DNA from: Zygnema cylindricum
Taxonomy: Eukaryota > Streptophyta > Zygnematophyceae > Zygnematales > Zygnemataceae
NCBI GenBank assembly: GCA_037447655.1
Contig: JBBHKE010000716.1
Location: 1 to 54,146, forward strand
Direction: 5' to 3'
DNA length: 54,146 nt
Shown: positions 21,062 to 33,922 of the stretch, in pieces
Numbering within the stretch: position 1 is the stretch's first letter
How the letters are laid out: each line of letters opens with the position of its first letter
The notes under the pieces: generated by a model
The model's database searches: none
What the model saw: the letters and a program-made list of their open reading frames with translations, nothing else
Told to the model about the DNA's origin: nothing
Position numbers and translations under genes: made by a program

Positions 21062-21587
21062 ACTACAATGTGAATCGCTATTAACGTTAAAAACAGTAAT
21101 TCGGTGACCCTTGAACCTAAAATATAAATAATAACTCTAATTTTCTTTTTACGTCAATGTTGTTATTGTTTAATTAGCTTTAATTACTCTAATTTTGAGT
21201 GTTTTACAATATTTTCATGTATGAAATGTGTCAATTTCGTACTAAAACTGCTCATTATTTCGTAGAAGTGTACACAATAAGTGTCACGTAGAGGAGTCGA
21301 CACGGGAAATTGAGTGCATTGCCACTCAAAAGTGCACTCAGATTTGATCTCCCATTACTAAAAACCGGGGAAAATAGCGAGAACATGTTCTCACATGGTC
21401 AAGCGTCGAATATGTGAACACAGACTATCGCGGCTACAAATGGGAATCTTTATCCAAATTAGTGTTAGGTGCATAAATTAGCGTTAAGTTTTGTTGGCAT
21501 TAGGCCCTTGAACCCAAAATAGAGCTAATAACATTAATTGTTTCTTTACACTAATTATAACTTAACTCCAATAGTGATTCATGGTGA
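21062..21587. mobile_element. Longer relative of the MITE family (about 525 bp)
   Basis: The left end ACAATGTGAATCGCTATTAACG and the right end CCAATAGTGATTCATGGTG are degenerate inverted repeats of the CACCGTGAATCG type. The interior 21,100-21,420 closely parallels 48,400-48,745, including GTCGACACG, GTGAGTGCAT-like and CAGATTTGAT words. Confidence 0.55.
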
Positions 21588-23083
21588 AGCTCTTTCTTCC
21601 AATGATTCTATAGTTTTCGGACACAGTAACAAAGTGGTACAAGTAGAGCAATCAATGAGTATCTTTTGGCCCAAAGTGACACCTATTTAAATCTTTAACA
21701 CAAAAAGTGTGGTCTATCCCCCAGGGGACCGAATATTTCTTATTCGTCAATTTGCGCATTAAGACCAAAAATCACGGCATCCACGTGGATCCTTTCGATC
21801 CGCCACAACTTTAGCGGTTTTCGGTTCGTAGGACTACACGTGGCTGCCTCATTATTAACTTTATAACGTTTAACGTTTTCTGGGCAGGAGACAAAAGTTA
21901 CGGATGCTAAATGTTTTTCTCCCTTTGGTCTTTTAAGCATGTGGGATACGTGGCAAAGTTTGTTGCTACACGTGGAAAGTGGTCAGGACTCAAAAGGGAA
22001 AAGTTGACTTTTGTGAACAAATGTAAAATAAAGTCTAGCATTCCGTACAAAAGTAGTTTGTCGTTTCTTTGGAATATCTGTGATAACAACATTTCCATTT
22101 GATATGGAATATTCACCCCCGGTGATATGATTTTCCCCTAAAAAAAGTCGTACGGCACGAACATAGAGCGAACTTTGTAACAGAGCCGTACGATTGACTA
22201 GCTTAGTAGACGACTCTTAGCCCTCGATTTGTTATCCGTACGACAAATTGTTTAGGAGCACACACTTTTTTGCCTAGTTCAAAAGTAGGCGTTTCTATTG
22301 TAGGTCTTTTGTCGGCGCCTTCATCGTAAGTTGTGTTATGGGATTTTCATGTGATCGTCTTAAGTCACCACTTTGATCAGCGGCCGTCCGATCGTCCAAA
22401 TCTGACGGTTTAAATAAAAGGTTGCTCAAAACTCACAGAAAAATGTTTTTTTGTCCGTTTTTTTTTTCAAATTTAGACATGACGTTTAATTCTCTATCGA
22501 TCCGTGTGCAACTCAACCCTGTTACTATTTTATTTCATTTTGCGGCCAATACAATATGGGTCTTAAGGGTATATTGTATTATTTGCGTACAATAGGAATA
22601 TTGTATGGGTGTACTTTCACCTACTTTTGAATAATGCTTTTTTGAGTTTTTCTTTCAGAAAGTACAGTTATTTGTACGCTTAAACTGTTACGCCGCTTCT
22701 TCACCGCTGGCACAATATCCAATCGTTACAGCTGGCAGTGTCCAGCCGCCGTGACTGCTCTTAACGACTGCCATCCGGTTTATCTTTGTCGACATCTCCC
22801 TGTCGGTTGGCCGCTATTTTCCGTACAATCTAGCGTGTCGGTCTGAAGCCGAGGTGTGATCGCGACCGTCGGTCGTCGAATTGGTATTCTGAATATCGCG
22901 CGACATTGAAATGAGACCGGGAGACCGTCCGATGGTATCATCGATTTTAGCTCCCGTATTTGGTCCGTACGGCCAATATGGCCGGGACTCATCATAAGGT
23001 CAACGGCTGAGCAGTTAGTCGGTTTGATAGACTAAACATAGAAAACGTTAATAAATGACCCGAAAAGTAGCTTGACGACAGTA
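21588..23083. other. Non-coding stretch, GTAC-rich in part
   Basis: No gene recognised. It contains many CGTAC/GTACG words at 22,150-22,270 and 22,570-22,700, ACGTGG boxes near 21,840 and 21,970, and no consistent reading frame. Confidence 0.4.
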
Positions 23084-24353
23084 CACCGTGAATCGTTATT
23101 CGCGTAAAGGTTTCTTTAGCGTGTAGGAACAATTACCGTTATTTACGCTAATTGAGAATTTGGATTTTTTCAAAAAAAACATACATACTGGATATTTAGG
23201 ATGAAGTTCCATCATACGTTTCTGTAATTGTACGGCAAACTCTACAGACCGGGTTGATTGAGCCGAAGTTCCATCACGTAGAGTTTGTAAGCCACGTGTT
23301 TTAAATTGATTGGCGCCACGCAAGCTACGATCCGATATTGAATATCTTTCAGATTTTTAGCACCGACAAACTTAACTTTAAATCTTGACGTGCGTACCGT
23401 GTACCTGCGTACGAAGTAATAATACGACAAAACTTTTGCAGACGCCAGTCTGCACGCCAGCTCATTTTTTAGGGTTTCAGCTTTCGAACAAAACGAAAGT
23501 CCTTTGAGAGAAATAGTGTGACGAACAAAAGTTACCGAAAATAGCGTGACGAGGGAGTGTTACGAAATTTCGTTTTTATTTTCGGTTATATTTTGGAAAC
23601 AGCGTGTCATGTGCAAATCTTTAGATTTTTCGTTGGTTTTCCATCATGACACGTAGCTTAATTGTCCACCGTGTCACAATTTTTTTTTTTCTGTGTATGC
23701 CAACCCACCTCGTCGAGGTGGGTTGAGTCTAACAGAGAAAATTGAAGCGAACTCATCGCAGATGAACATCCGACGGCCGTTATTACCTCCAAGATCTCCG
23801 GAGAGTCTCGGCAAGATTCTCTGTAATGTTGGTTTTCGTATAAAAACAAAATAGGCGGTACGATCTGGTACGGAGAGTCACGGATTTCTGTTAGAAACGC
23901 CACTTTTCGCTTGATGGAACTTCACCCTTACTTATACTAATTTGGATTTAAAAAAATTAAACACCCGCCCCAAACTTGTTTACACTAATATAGGTTCAGT
24001 TCAAAATCTGACAAATTGTACACAAATCGTAAGTTCACACTGTCGAAACGCGGTTGCCGGACGAATATGTGAGAACGTGATTTTTGACAACCCGATTGCA
24101 TCCCCTTTTTAGAGTGCATATTCTCATGCGTCCGTGGTTACTAAAACCCATTAAATATACTTTCTCACTTAAAAAGGTACATTTTTGTACGGTCTGACAC
24201 CAACCGTACAACACTCTATTTAGATGATAAAAATTGGTAAAGAACCCTAAATGGCGTAAAAGAAAAAACATAATAATTTATGTTGTTTAAGAATTTGGGG
24301 GAAAAAAAAGGTACCTTAAATAACGTCCATTACGCCAATACCGATTCACGGTG
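23084..24353. mobile_element. 1.27-kb element with 27-bp terminal inverted repeats
   Basis: The left end CACCGTGAATCGTTATTCGC... and the complement of the right end CACCGTGAATCGGTATTGGC... agree at about 24 of 27 positions. The same signature ends the MITEs. The interior (23,440-23,930) is a repeat also present at 47,890-48,340. No transposase reading was found, so it is non-autonomous or decayed. Confidence 0.6.
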
Positions 24354-25204
24354 AAGTGTTGTCATCACCAGGTTAAATCAAATAAACATTTAGAGGGCTG
24401 AATGTCGTTTCGACGCTCGTTTGAACGTCTACATTATTTTGGGGTTTTAACTATGTTGTTTAAACGTTTAAGTCCAAAGGCATATGTATTATATTCTTTT
24501 TACAACGTTGCAATGAGACTTTGAATGAAATGAATTGTCAACAATATGAACGTTAGATTCCACTGTGATCAAGTGCACAATATGTAAATTCTGAATTTTT
24601 ATGATCAATGTTAAAATTGAAACCATCGAAATGGTGAATTTGAAATGCCATTGATTTGGAGGATTTATAATGCCATAGATTTTCGAACTGCGAACCACAA
24701 TTTTTTTTTTAGTTCATTAATCTTGATAAACAATAACTTGTGAAGATTAGTTAAAAGGTCATTTTTTACGAGGTTCATTGAGTTCTAATGATCACAACGT
24801 AATTCTAAATGCACAATAAGTATACAAACATTGATATGGTTATAATGAGTGCATTTAAGTGTCCACGATGTCAATTTTTATTTCTCAAAACTAGTTGGGG
24901 TTCAAAAAATATTATAAGGGTTAAACGATAATATTCAGCCATTTTAAAAAATTGCGGTTGTTGGGTATGCCATTTAAATATAACAATTCAGATGGACCCA
25001 AGCCATATAACCGTCATAGTTATAGAACACGTATAAAACAAAAGTGCGATCCAAAAACTAAATGATGTTTAACAAATTTTACATAAGGAGTATACAATGC
25101 CCTTAATCATCGTAAATACAAAGTGGTCTTTATACAAATTATAGACCTTTGGTCGTCCGTTTGAAACCTTTTAATAGGCCGACTTTCTGATCGTCTACAC
25201 CCAT

Positions 25205-25680
25205 AAATGGTGTGGCCTTCGGGCGACGTCAGCAAATGGGTAACATTGTCCTTCGGCCCATGTCAGCGATCGAGTAGCATAGTCCCTCGACCAACGTCAC
25301 TAAATGGGAAACTTCAAAATGTTAGCCGCCCGTTTCAAGAAGTATTATTCTGTGCCGTTCATTTTTTGCTCGATTTTGCGTCAACCGTTGTGTTGTTTTG
25401 GGTCGCATCTAAATGTCTGTACGAACGTCTATAATAGTACAACAATAGTTAAGCGTTTCGATAAACAAGACACGGTCCATGCGTGTGTAACCAGCATGAT
25501 CAACGGGCACGATAAACAGGATATGGTCCATGCCCGTGAAACATACATTAAATTGAAGTCAACAAACGGTTAACTTTGTCCCTCGGCTGACCTCACCGAT
25601 CGGGTAACTTTCAAAGTACCCCCTCGGCAATCGTTTTTGACCATCAGATCTTGGATGTGCGATCGTGTCAATGTCTATTG
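25205..25680. repeat. Dispersed repeat with short GACGTC-type array (first copy)
   Basis: Three or four degraded units of the 34-bp motif (GGCGACGTCAGCAAATGGGTA...) lead into a unique tail with CGTCAACCGTTGTGTTGTTTTGGGTCG and ACACGGTCCATGCGTGTGTAAC. The same modules occur at 27,295-28,275, so both are copies of one repeat. Confidence 0.7.
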
Positions 25681-27290
25681 TAAACTCTAGAAGATTAAGT
25701 ATTAAAATCGAAACTATGAAGTAAATTCATACAAATTTTAACAAAATAATTTATAATTGTTTTGCTATTTTTCGTTAACATATCTCATCTAGTTTCACGT
25801 TTTTGCCAAAAATTTAGTAAGGTCATACATTTTGCAAATTCCGAACGTACAAGTTGTTTATGAAATTCGTATTAGTATCATGGGATAAATCTATTTTAGT
25901 GGACTGGTTGATTTACCATTCAAACAAACCAATGGCACGTATACGTGTGGTTGAGCATCATAAATGTGACTATACACATACGGTTTATGGCAGTAAATAT
26001 AAAACGATGCTATTGATTGTTGATATGGCCTTCTTTTGCTACAACTATAGTTGATGTTTGAAGTGGAATATTTAAACTTATGATAAGGGAAATTTTAAAT
26101 TGGGTGACATGGTTACAATCCACAAATATTACATCTCATGTATGATGGTTCTTTTTATATGTAAAGGTTTATTTAGTTGTTGATCGTGTCACTTATATGT
26201 CATTTCCACGTGGAGAATATCTTTTAGGTTAGTAACTATTAACCTACTTCGTAGTAAGAAGTATCTTGACGGAGCTATCTCTTCGGAAAAATAAATCGAA
26301 GGTTGGAAATTTAATTGTGGAACTTGGAAAATATTGTCAAGAACTCTATTAGATTTGTTTACAAAAAGAAAGATTGTTGATAAAACCAAATGGAAATAGG
26401 TAAATATCTCTGAGTAACGGTTTTACTAAAGAGTCACCCTAACAATTTTGGTAGTGTTGATCATGTTGTATAATGTATGAAAGGCGTTGACGATTTTGCA
26501 TCGCGAAAGATCTAGCTTTGAAAAAAATAAGTATTATAAACTATAGTTTATGTTTAGAGTGCAAATAAAAGTGTGACAAAAACTGTCCAGTAATTTTTAA
26601 TATTAATTGTTGGTGTTGTATACGAAAGCTACTAATATGAAAACAAAATGACAAAAGAAAACGAACGCATTGAACTTTTTGAACAAATCGTAAAAATCGT
26701 TAATGAACTTCCGTTGTACTATTCCGTACATGTAAACAAAAAATAATTTTTACATGTACCGCAGTTTGTACATTTTTGGTACAGTTACGTATATTTTATG
26801 TAAAATTACTGTTCAGTTTACCGAACCGAAAGTACTACGAAGTACAACCTATATTTTCGTCAAATTCCGTACATTTACCTTAATTAACCGTACATCAATC
26901 ATATAATATCGTACATTTCCGTAAGTTAGCCGATCAGTTTACCGGATAGAAAGTACATCGCGATTTTTTGCGATTTTTTCAACAGTCACGAAATATACGT
27001 TTGAATCGGAAAAAAAGAAAAAATCGCACGATTTGAACAACAGCGTTTTCAACGCTCTATATGATTCTATACGGGCTACACGTCACACTATTTAGAAAAT
27101 AAAATGACAAAGCGTTTTGGCTTCGCCTTCTTCTAATTTTCTCGCGCCTTTACATGTTACCTTGATTAAAAATGAATTACACCTGCCAGAGCGACGTGAG
27201 GTTGGAAAACGACAAATTTAGGCGAATCCTTATACAAAGTATGAAATTGTAACCTTTAAATAGGGGCCTTTTATGTTCGTCTACAGACCT
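25681..27290. other. AT-rich non-coding stretch
   Basis: No gene recognised. 26,700-26,960 is dense in GTAC words (for example TTCCGTACATG, GTACAGTTACG, AGTACTACGAAGTAC). Confidence 0.4.
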
Positions 27291-27294
27291 GAAC

Positions 27295-27780
27295 GGCGTG
27301 TCCTTCGGACGACGTCAGCAATCGGGTAACTTAAACTTTATCCCTCGACCGACGTCAACAATCGGGTAACTTTTTCCCTTAGCCGACGTCAACAATCGGG
27401 TAACTTTGTCCTTCGAAAGACGTCAGCAATCGGGTAACTTTGTCCCTAGGCCGATGTCAGCAATGAGGTAGCTTGTCCCTCAGCCGACGTCAGCAATCGG
27501 GTAGCTTTGTCCCTCGGCCGACGTCAACAATCTGGTAACTTTGTCCCTCGGCGGCGTCAGCAATCGGGTAACTTTGTCCCTCGACCGACGTCAACAATCG
27601 GGTAACTTTGTCCCTCGGCCGACTTCAACAATCGGGTAACTTTGTCCCTCGGCGGAAGTAAGCAATCGGGTAATTTTGTCCCTCAGCCGACGTCAGCAAT
27701 CGGGTAACTTTGTCCCTCGGCCGACGTCAGCAATCGGGTAACTTTGTCTCTCGGTGGAGCTCACCGATCTGGTAACTTTC
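27295..27780 (+). repeat. 34-bp minisatellite, about 14 units, each built on GACGTC
   Basis: The unit approximates GTCCCTCGGCCGACGTCA followed by GCAATCGGGTAACTTT. Fourteen GGTAAC/GGTAGC anchors can be counted, spaced about 34 bp. Most units keep the palindrome GACGTC (an ACGT core as bound by plant bZIP factors) and CCGAC. The last unit changes to GAGCTCACCGATCTGG as in the other copy. Confidence 0.85.
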
Positions 27781-28009
27781 AAAGTACCCCCTCGGAAATC
27801 GTTTTAAACCGTCCGATCTTGGCTGCTCGATCCTGTCAATGAATACAGATAAAGCCGCCACCTGCCCTAATGAATCTTCAGCCGTCTATCCTTCCTTCGT
27901 GACCGTCCGATCATAGAATGCTGGCAGTTCAGAAGCTAGCCGTCCTTTTCAAGCAGTACGATTTCGTGCGGTTACTTCTTTGCTCTATTTTGCGTCAATC
28001 GTTGTGTTG

Positions 28010-28275
28010 TTTTGGGTCGAGTCTACAAATAACCGTACGGACATGAAGAATAGTACAGTAGTACAATAGTACTTTGACGTTTTGATAAACAGGACACGGT
28101 CCATGCGCGTGTAACGGGCATTGACTTACTACATTGTACTGTAGTCCGTTCGGAAACCAATTACAAATGTCCGTACGGACTTCAATAAAAGTACAATAGT
28201 ACTGTTCTTAGGCGTTTTGATAAAACAGCACACGGTCCATGCCACGTGTAACGGACATTGACTTACTACTGTAGT
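28010..28275. repeat. Two tandem copies of the repeat tail
   Basis: A module with GTACGGAC, AGTACAATAGTACT, TTTTGATAAACAG, CACGGTCCATGC and ACGGGCATTGACTTACTAC occurs twice (about 28,035-28,138 and 28,170-28,272), and once in related form at 25,415-25,500. Confidence 0.75.
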
Positions 28276-29538
28276 ATCTTCTAATTATGTTATCAAACGG
28301 GCGAGTTTAAAAAGTACAGTTTCTGTGAGTCAAATTTACGACTCATCTTACGACACGTGGCAGCTTATTCCGACAGATAGGACCATTTTCAAGTTTTTTT
28401 CGATCTTTGGGCAGCCCTCGGGCATCACACTAAAAAAAAGGTCCAAAAAAAATATTAGAGTGCGCGAAGCACAAGTCGCGACAAAAAGCTCGTTATAAGC
28501 GCCAGAAACGTTTTTTTCATTCGATTCAAAAAAAACAAATCCCCCTTATTCTGGTAAATAAAAAATTGGATGAACACTAAGCATTGTGCCGTACACGAGA
28601 CTTAACGATGTACTTTTTTAATAGTTATATTTTCTGGTTTAGATACGATTATTACGTAAAAACCGTGTGGCGTTCGTACTTTACAATTAAATTTTATTTA
28701 TGGCCGGTTTGAAGTTTGAAACCTCCGATCCATCCAAAATTTCAAACGGCCGCCCATTCGATGTCTATCCTTTTATCTTTTCCAACTGTACGAAATTGTA
28801 CATAATTGTACGGAATACCTGCTTGGCCGTTTAGATTGGAAGTTGCCAAAAGTCTGTCGCTACCCTGAATTCCCGCGCTACACTGTTTTTGTCGTTTTCT
28901 TGCTTCAAATAAAATCGTCACACCTCTGAAATTTCTTCAGATTCTTCTGTTTCAGAAAACGACAAAAAACATCAAACCAAAAAATAAGATGCCGTGCCTA
29001 GCGCGACCAATCGCGGGCTCCGGAAACCTCCAAAATTTATTTATCGTTTTCGACTTTCCACGTGTCCGCAGTTGCGCAACCTTCAGCGGTTACGACGAGG
29101 ATCCATAAAATAAAAAAAAATCACATGCTGACGTTATCCCTTTCGTCAGGTGACGATTTTTGACTCTCCGCCGATTCTACGCCGCTTCCCATTCGTCGAA
29201 TCCGTACGTTTGTCTTTCCTGACTTTTACCGAACCGCGCCAAATGAAAGTCAAGTTCCGTACGGTGCGTCGCGACAAAAAAGTAGAAAGAAGCGTCCGGT
29301 CGAAGTGACGGTCCATCGCTCCCGAAATGCAGCCAAATCGTACGACTAAGCGTCGGCGGCGTACAATTTTTTGTCGCGTAGCGACGGCGCAAATCTCCTG
29401 GCGGTACCTACGAGGGGCAGCACCGTCAGAACGGATCAAACTCGAATCCGGATCCGGATCCAGGCGCATCGATCATCGAAGAAGTCGAACTGCAGATCGC
29501 TTGCGGACGAGCGATAATTTTTTGAGAAAGAGAGAGAG

Positions 29539-32500
29539 ATGGAAGAAAAGAAAGGAGAGTCATTGAGATTCACTCCACAGAAGAAAAGCATAAACGTGAA
29601 AAGGAGCAATTCCTTCTTTTTGTCGTATTCCATGCTCAATTTGTCGTATTATATGATATTTTTCTCTCTTTATTTTACTCCCTCGCTTGGTAAGTGCCCA
29701 CATTTTTTTTTCCCCTCATTTTCTTAATTTGCAATTCCTTAAGTTTTTTTTTTTTTTAATATTCATAAAATTTTCTGTTCCCACATTATATATTTCATCC
29801 ATTTCTTGCTTATTTTTTGTTTTTTTTGTCGTTTTCTTTCATGCATCATTATACCCATATATATTATTAGGCCTTTGCACCATTTTTTTTTTATAGTTTC
29901 CGTACCGTCTTTCTCTCCTAGTTTTCTCCGTTTTTTTTTGGTACCTTTTTTTCGTTTTTTATCGGAACCGTCTCCCTGTCTCCATTTTGTCTTTTTTGTC
30001 TTTTTTGCTCTTTTTTTATTTTTTTGTTTTTTCTTTTTTTTTTTTTTTTCGTCTTTCTCCCCGAGCCTGTACGGTAGAAAGGTGGTGGCGTTTTTTCATA
30101 GGATATTTTTTTTAACCTGCCCGTATTTTTTTGCGTCAGCCTGTACGGTAGACACTTTTCGTGTCCTTTCCGGCGGACATTTGTACGATTTGTACGACTA
30201 TTAAATTCCAAATCTGTCCGTACGGTTTCTGTTTGTATCAGGATGTACGGTACTAAATGGTTTGTCGTTTCCTGGCGGATTTGAGTACGATCTCAAAGTT
30301 TTAAATTCCGTGGCGAGCGCCGCCACGTGTTGCTTGGAGTGCCGCCGGGAGGAGGGATGTATCGGATACACTTTTTTTAGTGCGAATTTTCAGTGCGTAA
30401 TGAAGCATTCGCTCGGAGTATCCGTACCAAATCCGGCGGCATTATCGGGAGTGTCAACCGGTAAGAGGCCACTGTACTATTTTCGGGTACTGTACTCTTT
30501 TTGTACGGATGTTTTTTTTGGGGAAGTTTAGTTTTTTTTTTGGGGATTTTATGTTTTTTGTTGTTTGGTTTTAGCACAAGTTGCCAACATTTTTTTGTTT
30601 GGGGAATGTCATGAAAACCGTTTTTTTTTATGAATATTTGAACATTTTTTTTTCATGTTTAAAGTATTATAGTAAATGTTTTAAATATATTATATAGCTA
30701 AGAATCAAGTAAAGATGAATGTGTTTGAAATTGATGTAATAAGTGGAAAGCTATTTTCTGACCTCTTTGGTGAATATTGAGTCACATTGGTATAAATTTT
30801 TATTTTTTGAACTTGATGTATGTACAGAATATCTATATTTCTTTATTTATTATATACAAAGCTACAGTACTCAACATTTTAAAATAATGTAATAAATGTT
30901 TTCCCCACAACCTCATGCTACATTTTATGAGAATTTCTCTATTTCCCTAATAGTTTATGTGAAGCTTTTTTGAGAAACAAGAATACGTTTTCGCCTAGGA
31001 ACGTATTTTATGCACATTTTTCCGTCTAATTATTACAAAATCTATTCCAATTGCAATTTTTTTTTCCCCATGGATTTGCTTTAACCATACCGTAGTCGTG
31101 TTGTCACATTTTATTCACGTTTTTGTAGGGTCCAAATTTTTTCCTCACATTTTTTAAATGACGAAGGATACTGTATCCAGTACAGTACTCGCACTAAAAT
31201 TGTGTACGAAACAGATAAAGTTCGGAACATCGAACACAAAGGGGTGAAAGAAAATATAGTTTTTCTATTCGCGGTTGAAGTGGTGCAAAGGTACTTACAT
31301 CGAAGAAATATTCCCTCATGTCGAGGATAAATCGTACAGTTTCCCTGCAAACCTTACGAAAATTACCCGAAAAGGTGTACGAATTGTACTTTTTGTTGAT
31401 ATTGTACGGAATGCTGGGAAAACGTCGACAGTGTGATTACCCGCCCGTGAGAATGGCGGTTGATTGGTTTTGCCCGATGGTTGAATGCGTCCAAAACTAG
31501 ATCGTACTTTTTCCATCGTACTTTTTGAAGTAAAGTTTCCTCTTTTTTTTTTTTAACCTAAATCGTGGCCGTTGAATACGAAGGTAAAAAATAATTCAAC
31601 CGTGTCACGAATGCGAAAAAAAGCGACTTTGATAAAATTTCTTCGGCGGCGCCGCAGCGGGCTTTAAATTCGTCCGTACAGTTTTGATTCGGCCGTACAA
31701 TATTTAATTCAGGATGTGAGGTCATCCAAAGATACATATCCGTACCAAGGCTATGTTTGATGACCTCACTTGCGTCATAAGTCGTTTCAGGTCGCGACAA
31801 AAAGTCGTACATAATGGAAGGAATAGTTCTTCCGTCCCGAATTGAAGGAAGGCCTTGGGACAAACATGCAAAGTGACATGACACGTGTTATTTATTTATT
31901 TCTCCTCTTTTTGTCGGGATGTCCGATAGTATACCGTACACTTGCTCGCGTTTTTACTATGTGTTTTGTTTTTAGTACTGAGTATAGTATAGATCTTTTA
32001 ATAGTAGTACGGTCAGAGTATCCGAATAGAGTAATTATACGCACGCTATTTCCTGGATTTTTTGTACGATTTTAACGCCTGGGATCGCGTCCGTACATAT
32101 ATCTTTTTAATGGACGGTAGGTATTTAATTCTGCAGAGACAATTCTGCAGATTATTTTTTGTCGGCTTGTCGCCATCAAGATTTTTGTTTTGGAACCGAC
32201 AAAGTACAGTAAATTGTCGTTGCGTGGCTGACGAATCTTATTTTTCGTACTGTGTACGGACCATGTCCTTTGTCTCTTTTTCTCATTATTCCGGAAGCTG
32301 GCCGTACTGTTCACACACCTTAATATTTGTGCCGTCGCCTTGTCAACGCCGTACTATAGGGTACTTTAAAGGCGTCTCACGTATAGTACGGACATACCAA
32401 TGAATAACAGTTTTCAGTACAGTACCGCAATATTTATCGTATCCTTTTCGTACGTTGAAAACGAAACCGACACCGTACAGTACAGTACCCTAAACTAAAC

Positions 32501-33922
32501 CTAATTCAATTTTTTTGTCTTATCCTCGCAGGAGTTTGCGCGTTCGACGACGGATTCGAATATCCTCTTTTCGACATCTCCACTATCGGCGACGTGGAAA
32601 GCAAGGAAATGTGCTGCTATTGGTGTACGGCCACGATCAAGTGTGCGGGATACACGTATTTTAAAAGCGGACCGCACGCAAAGGATTGTCGCATGAAATA
32701 CGCGACCAATAACGCCATCCCGAGTCCAAATATGGTCTCAGGGACCGCCATTGGTAAGTAATCGACCGTACGTAATAGACCGTACGTTCGTACCATATCT
32801 CTCCTAAATTCTATGATTTTTTGTCGTTTATTATTTCAAAGCGAATCTCTATAAATTTCAGTTTGGCTCACTTCGCATGCAAAATGCAAAATACTCTGAA
32901 CCCTAATTGCGGGCTGGTCTCTTCTACCGGGTTTTGAATGCAGGCGGTACTTGCAAATTTACGGAAGGTACGGATTTTCGAGGGTTCGACCTGATAACCG
33001 TACCGAAAGTACTCTCAAAACAAGACTGCTGCAATAAATGCAGAGCGACGGCCAAATGTACGGCATTCACATACATAAGTATCGGTCCCGGAGCCCAAAA
33101 CTGCATATTGAAGACCTCAAGTGTGAACAGAATACCTAATTCGTACGCCGTATCGGCTACGGCGTCAGGTATGTCAATTTAAGCCAAATTCCCGGCATAG
33201 GACTCACGCACGACACATAAAAATAAAAAAACAACAGTTCTGTACCTACGAGTGAGTAAAAAATTATAGTTAATTAGAGTGGTAGTGTGGCTATAATAAA
33301 ATGCAGATAGGGTTATCAACAACATGTCCTAGGAGTCTCCTTTTCTATTATAGAAACGTGTTTAGTTTTTCAACTATAGCTCATTTTTTTAGCATCCCAA
33401 ACGTTGGATTGTTTTCTAATTTCTTATCTTCTTGTTTAATCAACTTAAAAGACATAAACCATGATTAAGTCACAACAACACAAAGTAGACGATTTACAAT
33501 CTTTTGTTTTGTTGTCTTTGTTGCAAATATATCTATTTGGGTTCAATAGGACCCTCATGTATATTGCCCCAATCACTGCCCCCGCCGCCTGCAAAGCTCT
33601 CGCCATCACCCATAGGTAATAAAGCAAATCTCAATCTTACCCCTTCAAAAAAAAAATGAAAATTTAAAAGCCATTTCAAAGCTAACACCAATTGTTTGTA
33701 ATAGATAGAAAAAATAAAAAAATTGTGTCACTAAGTAATCAAACACGATTGCAACAAACATGAATGGATTTCTTTTCCATATTTTCTTTCAATTGAGTCA
33801 AGGGCTTTTTTTTGAAAGTGGAACGTGATCCTTACATTTTTCCTTCCTTCTCCTTTCCCATTTTCTCACTTTTAGGAAAACTTCCTCCTCCTAGAAAATT
33901 TTCCCCGCCTCCGCCCAGATGA
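29539..33922 (+). CDS. Secreted three-PAN/Apple-domain protein with Pro-rich tail (309 aa)
   Basis: Exons 29539-29689, 30242-30460, 32532-32753, 32944-33168, 33550-33615 and 33876-33922 (TGA). Every intron is GT-AG and phase 1, total 930 nt. Exon 1 ends in a hydrophobic segment (MLNLSYYMIFFSLYFTPSLG), so it gives a signal peptide or anchor; the ATG at 29632 is an alternative start that gives a cleaner signal peptide. Exons 2-4 each encode one PAN/Apple module (residues about 51-124, 124-198, 198-273) with the pattern C...CCxxC....C.GYTF/Y...C (CCLEC, CCYWC, CCNKC). Exons 5-6 give a Pro-rich tail with [10 protein letters not shown] and FSPPPP, like extensin glycomodules. PAN domains bind protein or carbohydrate outside the cell; no catalytic domain is seen. 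The last two exons are less sure: alternative acceptors in exon 6 avoid the stop and could extend the protein. Confidence 0.8.
30461..32531 (+). other. Long intron 2 of the PAN gene, GTAC-rich
   Basis: A 2.07-kb intron. Its 3' half (31,150-32,500) is unusually dense in GTAC-centred words such as CCGTACAG and AGTACAGTAC. No separate gene is recognised, though a 108-codon minus-strand ORF lies at 31558-31884. Confidence 0.5.

Noticed and set aside
29632-29634. Alternative start ATG for the PAN protein
   Set aside because: Not chosen as primary because 29539 is the first in-frame ATG, though the later start gives a more typical signal peptide; the sequence alone cannot decide.
31558-31884. 108-codon minus-strand ORF with fairly normal composition
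   Set aside because: Inside PAN intron 2, no recognised motif, no splice partners; kept only as a note.
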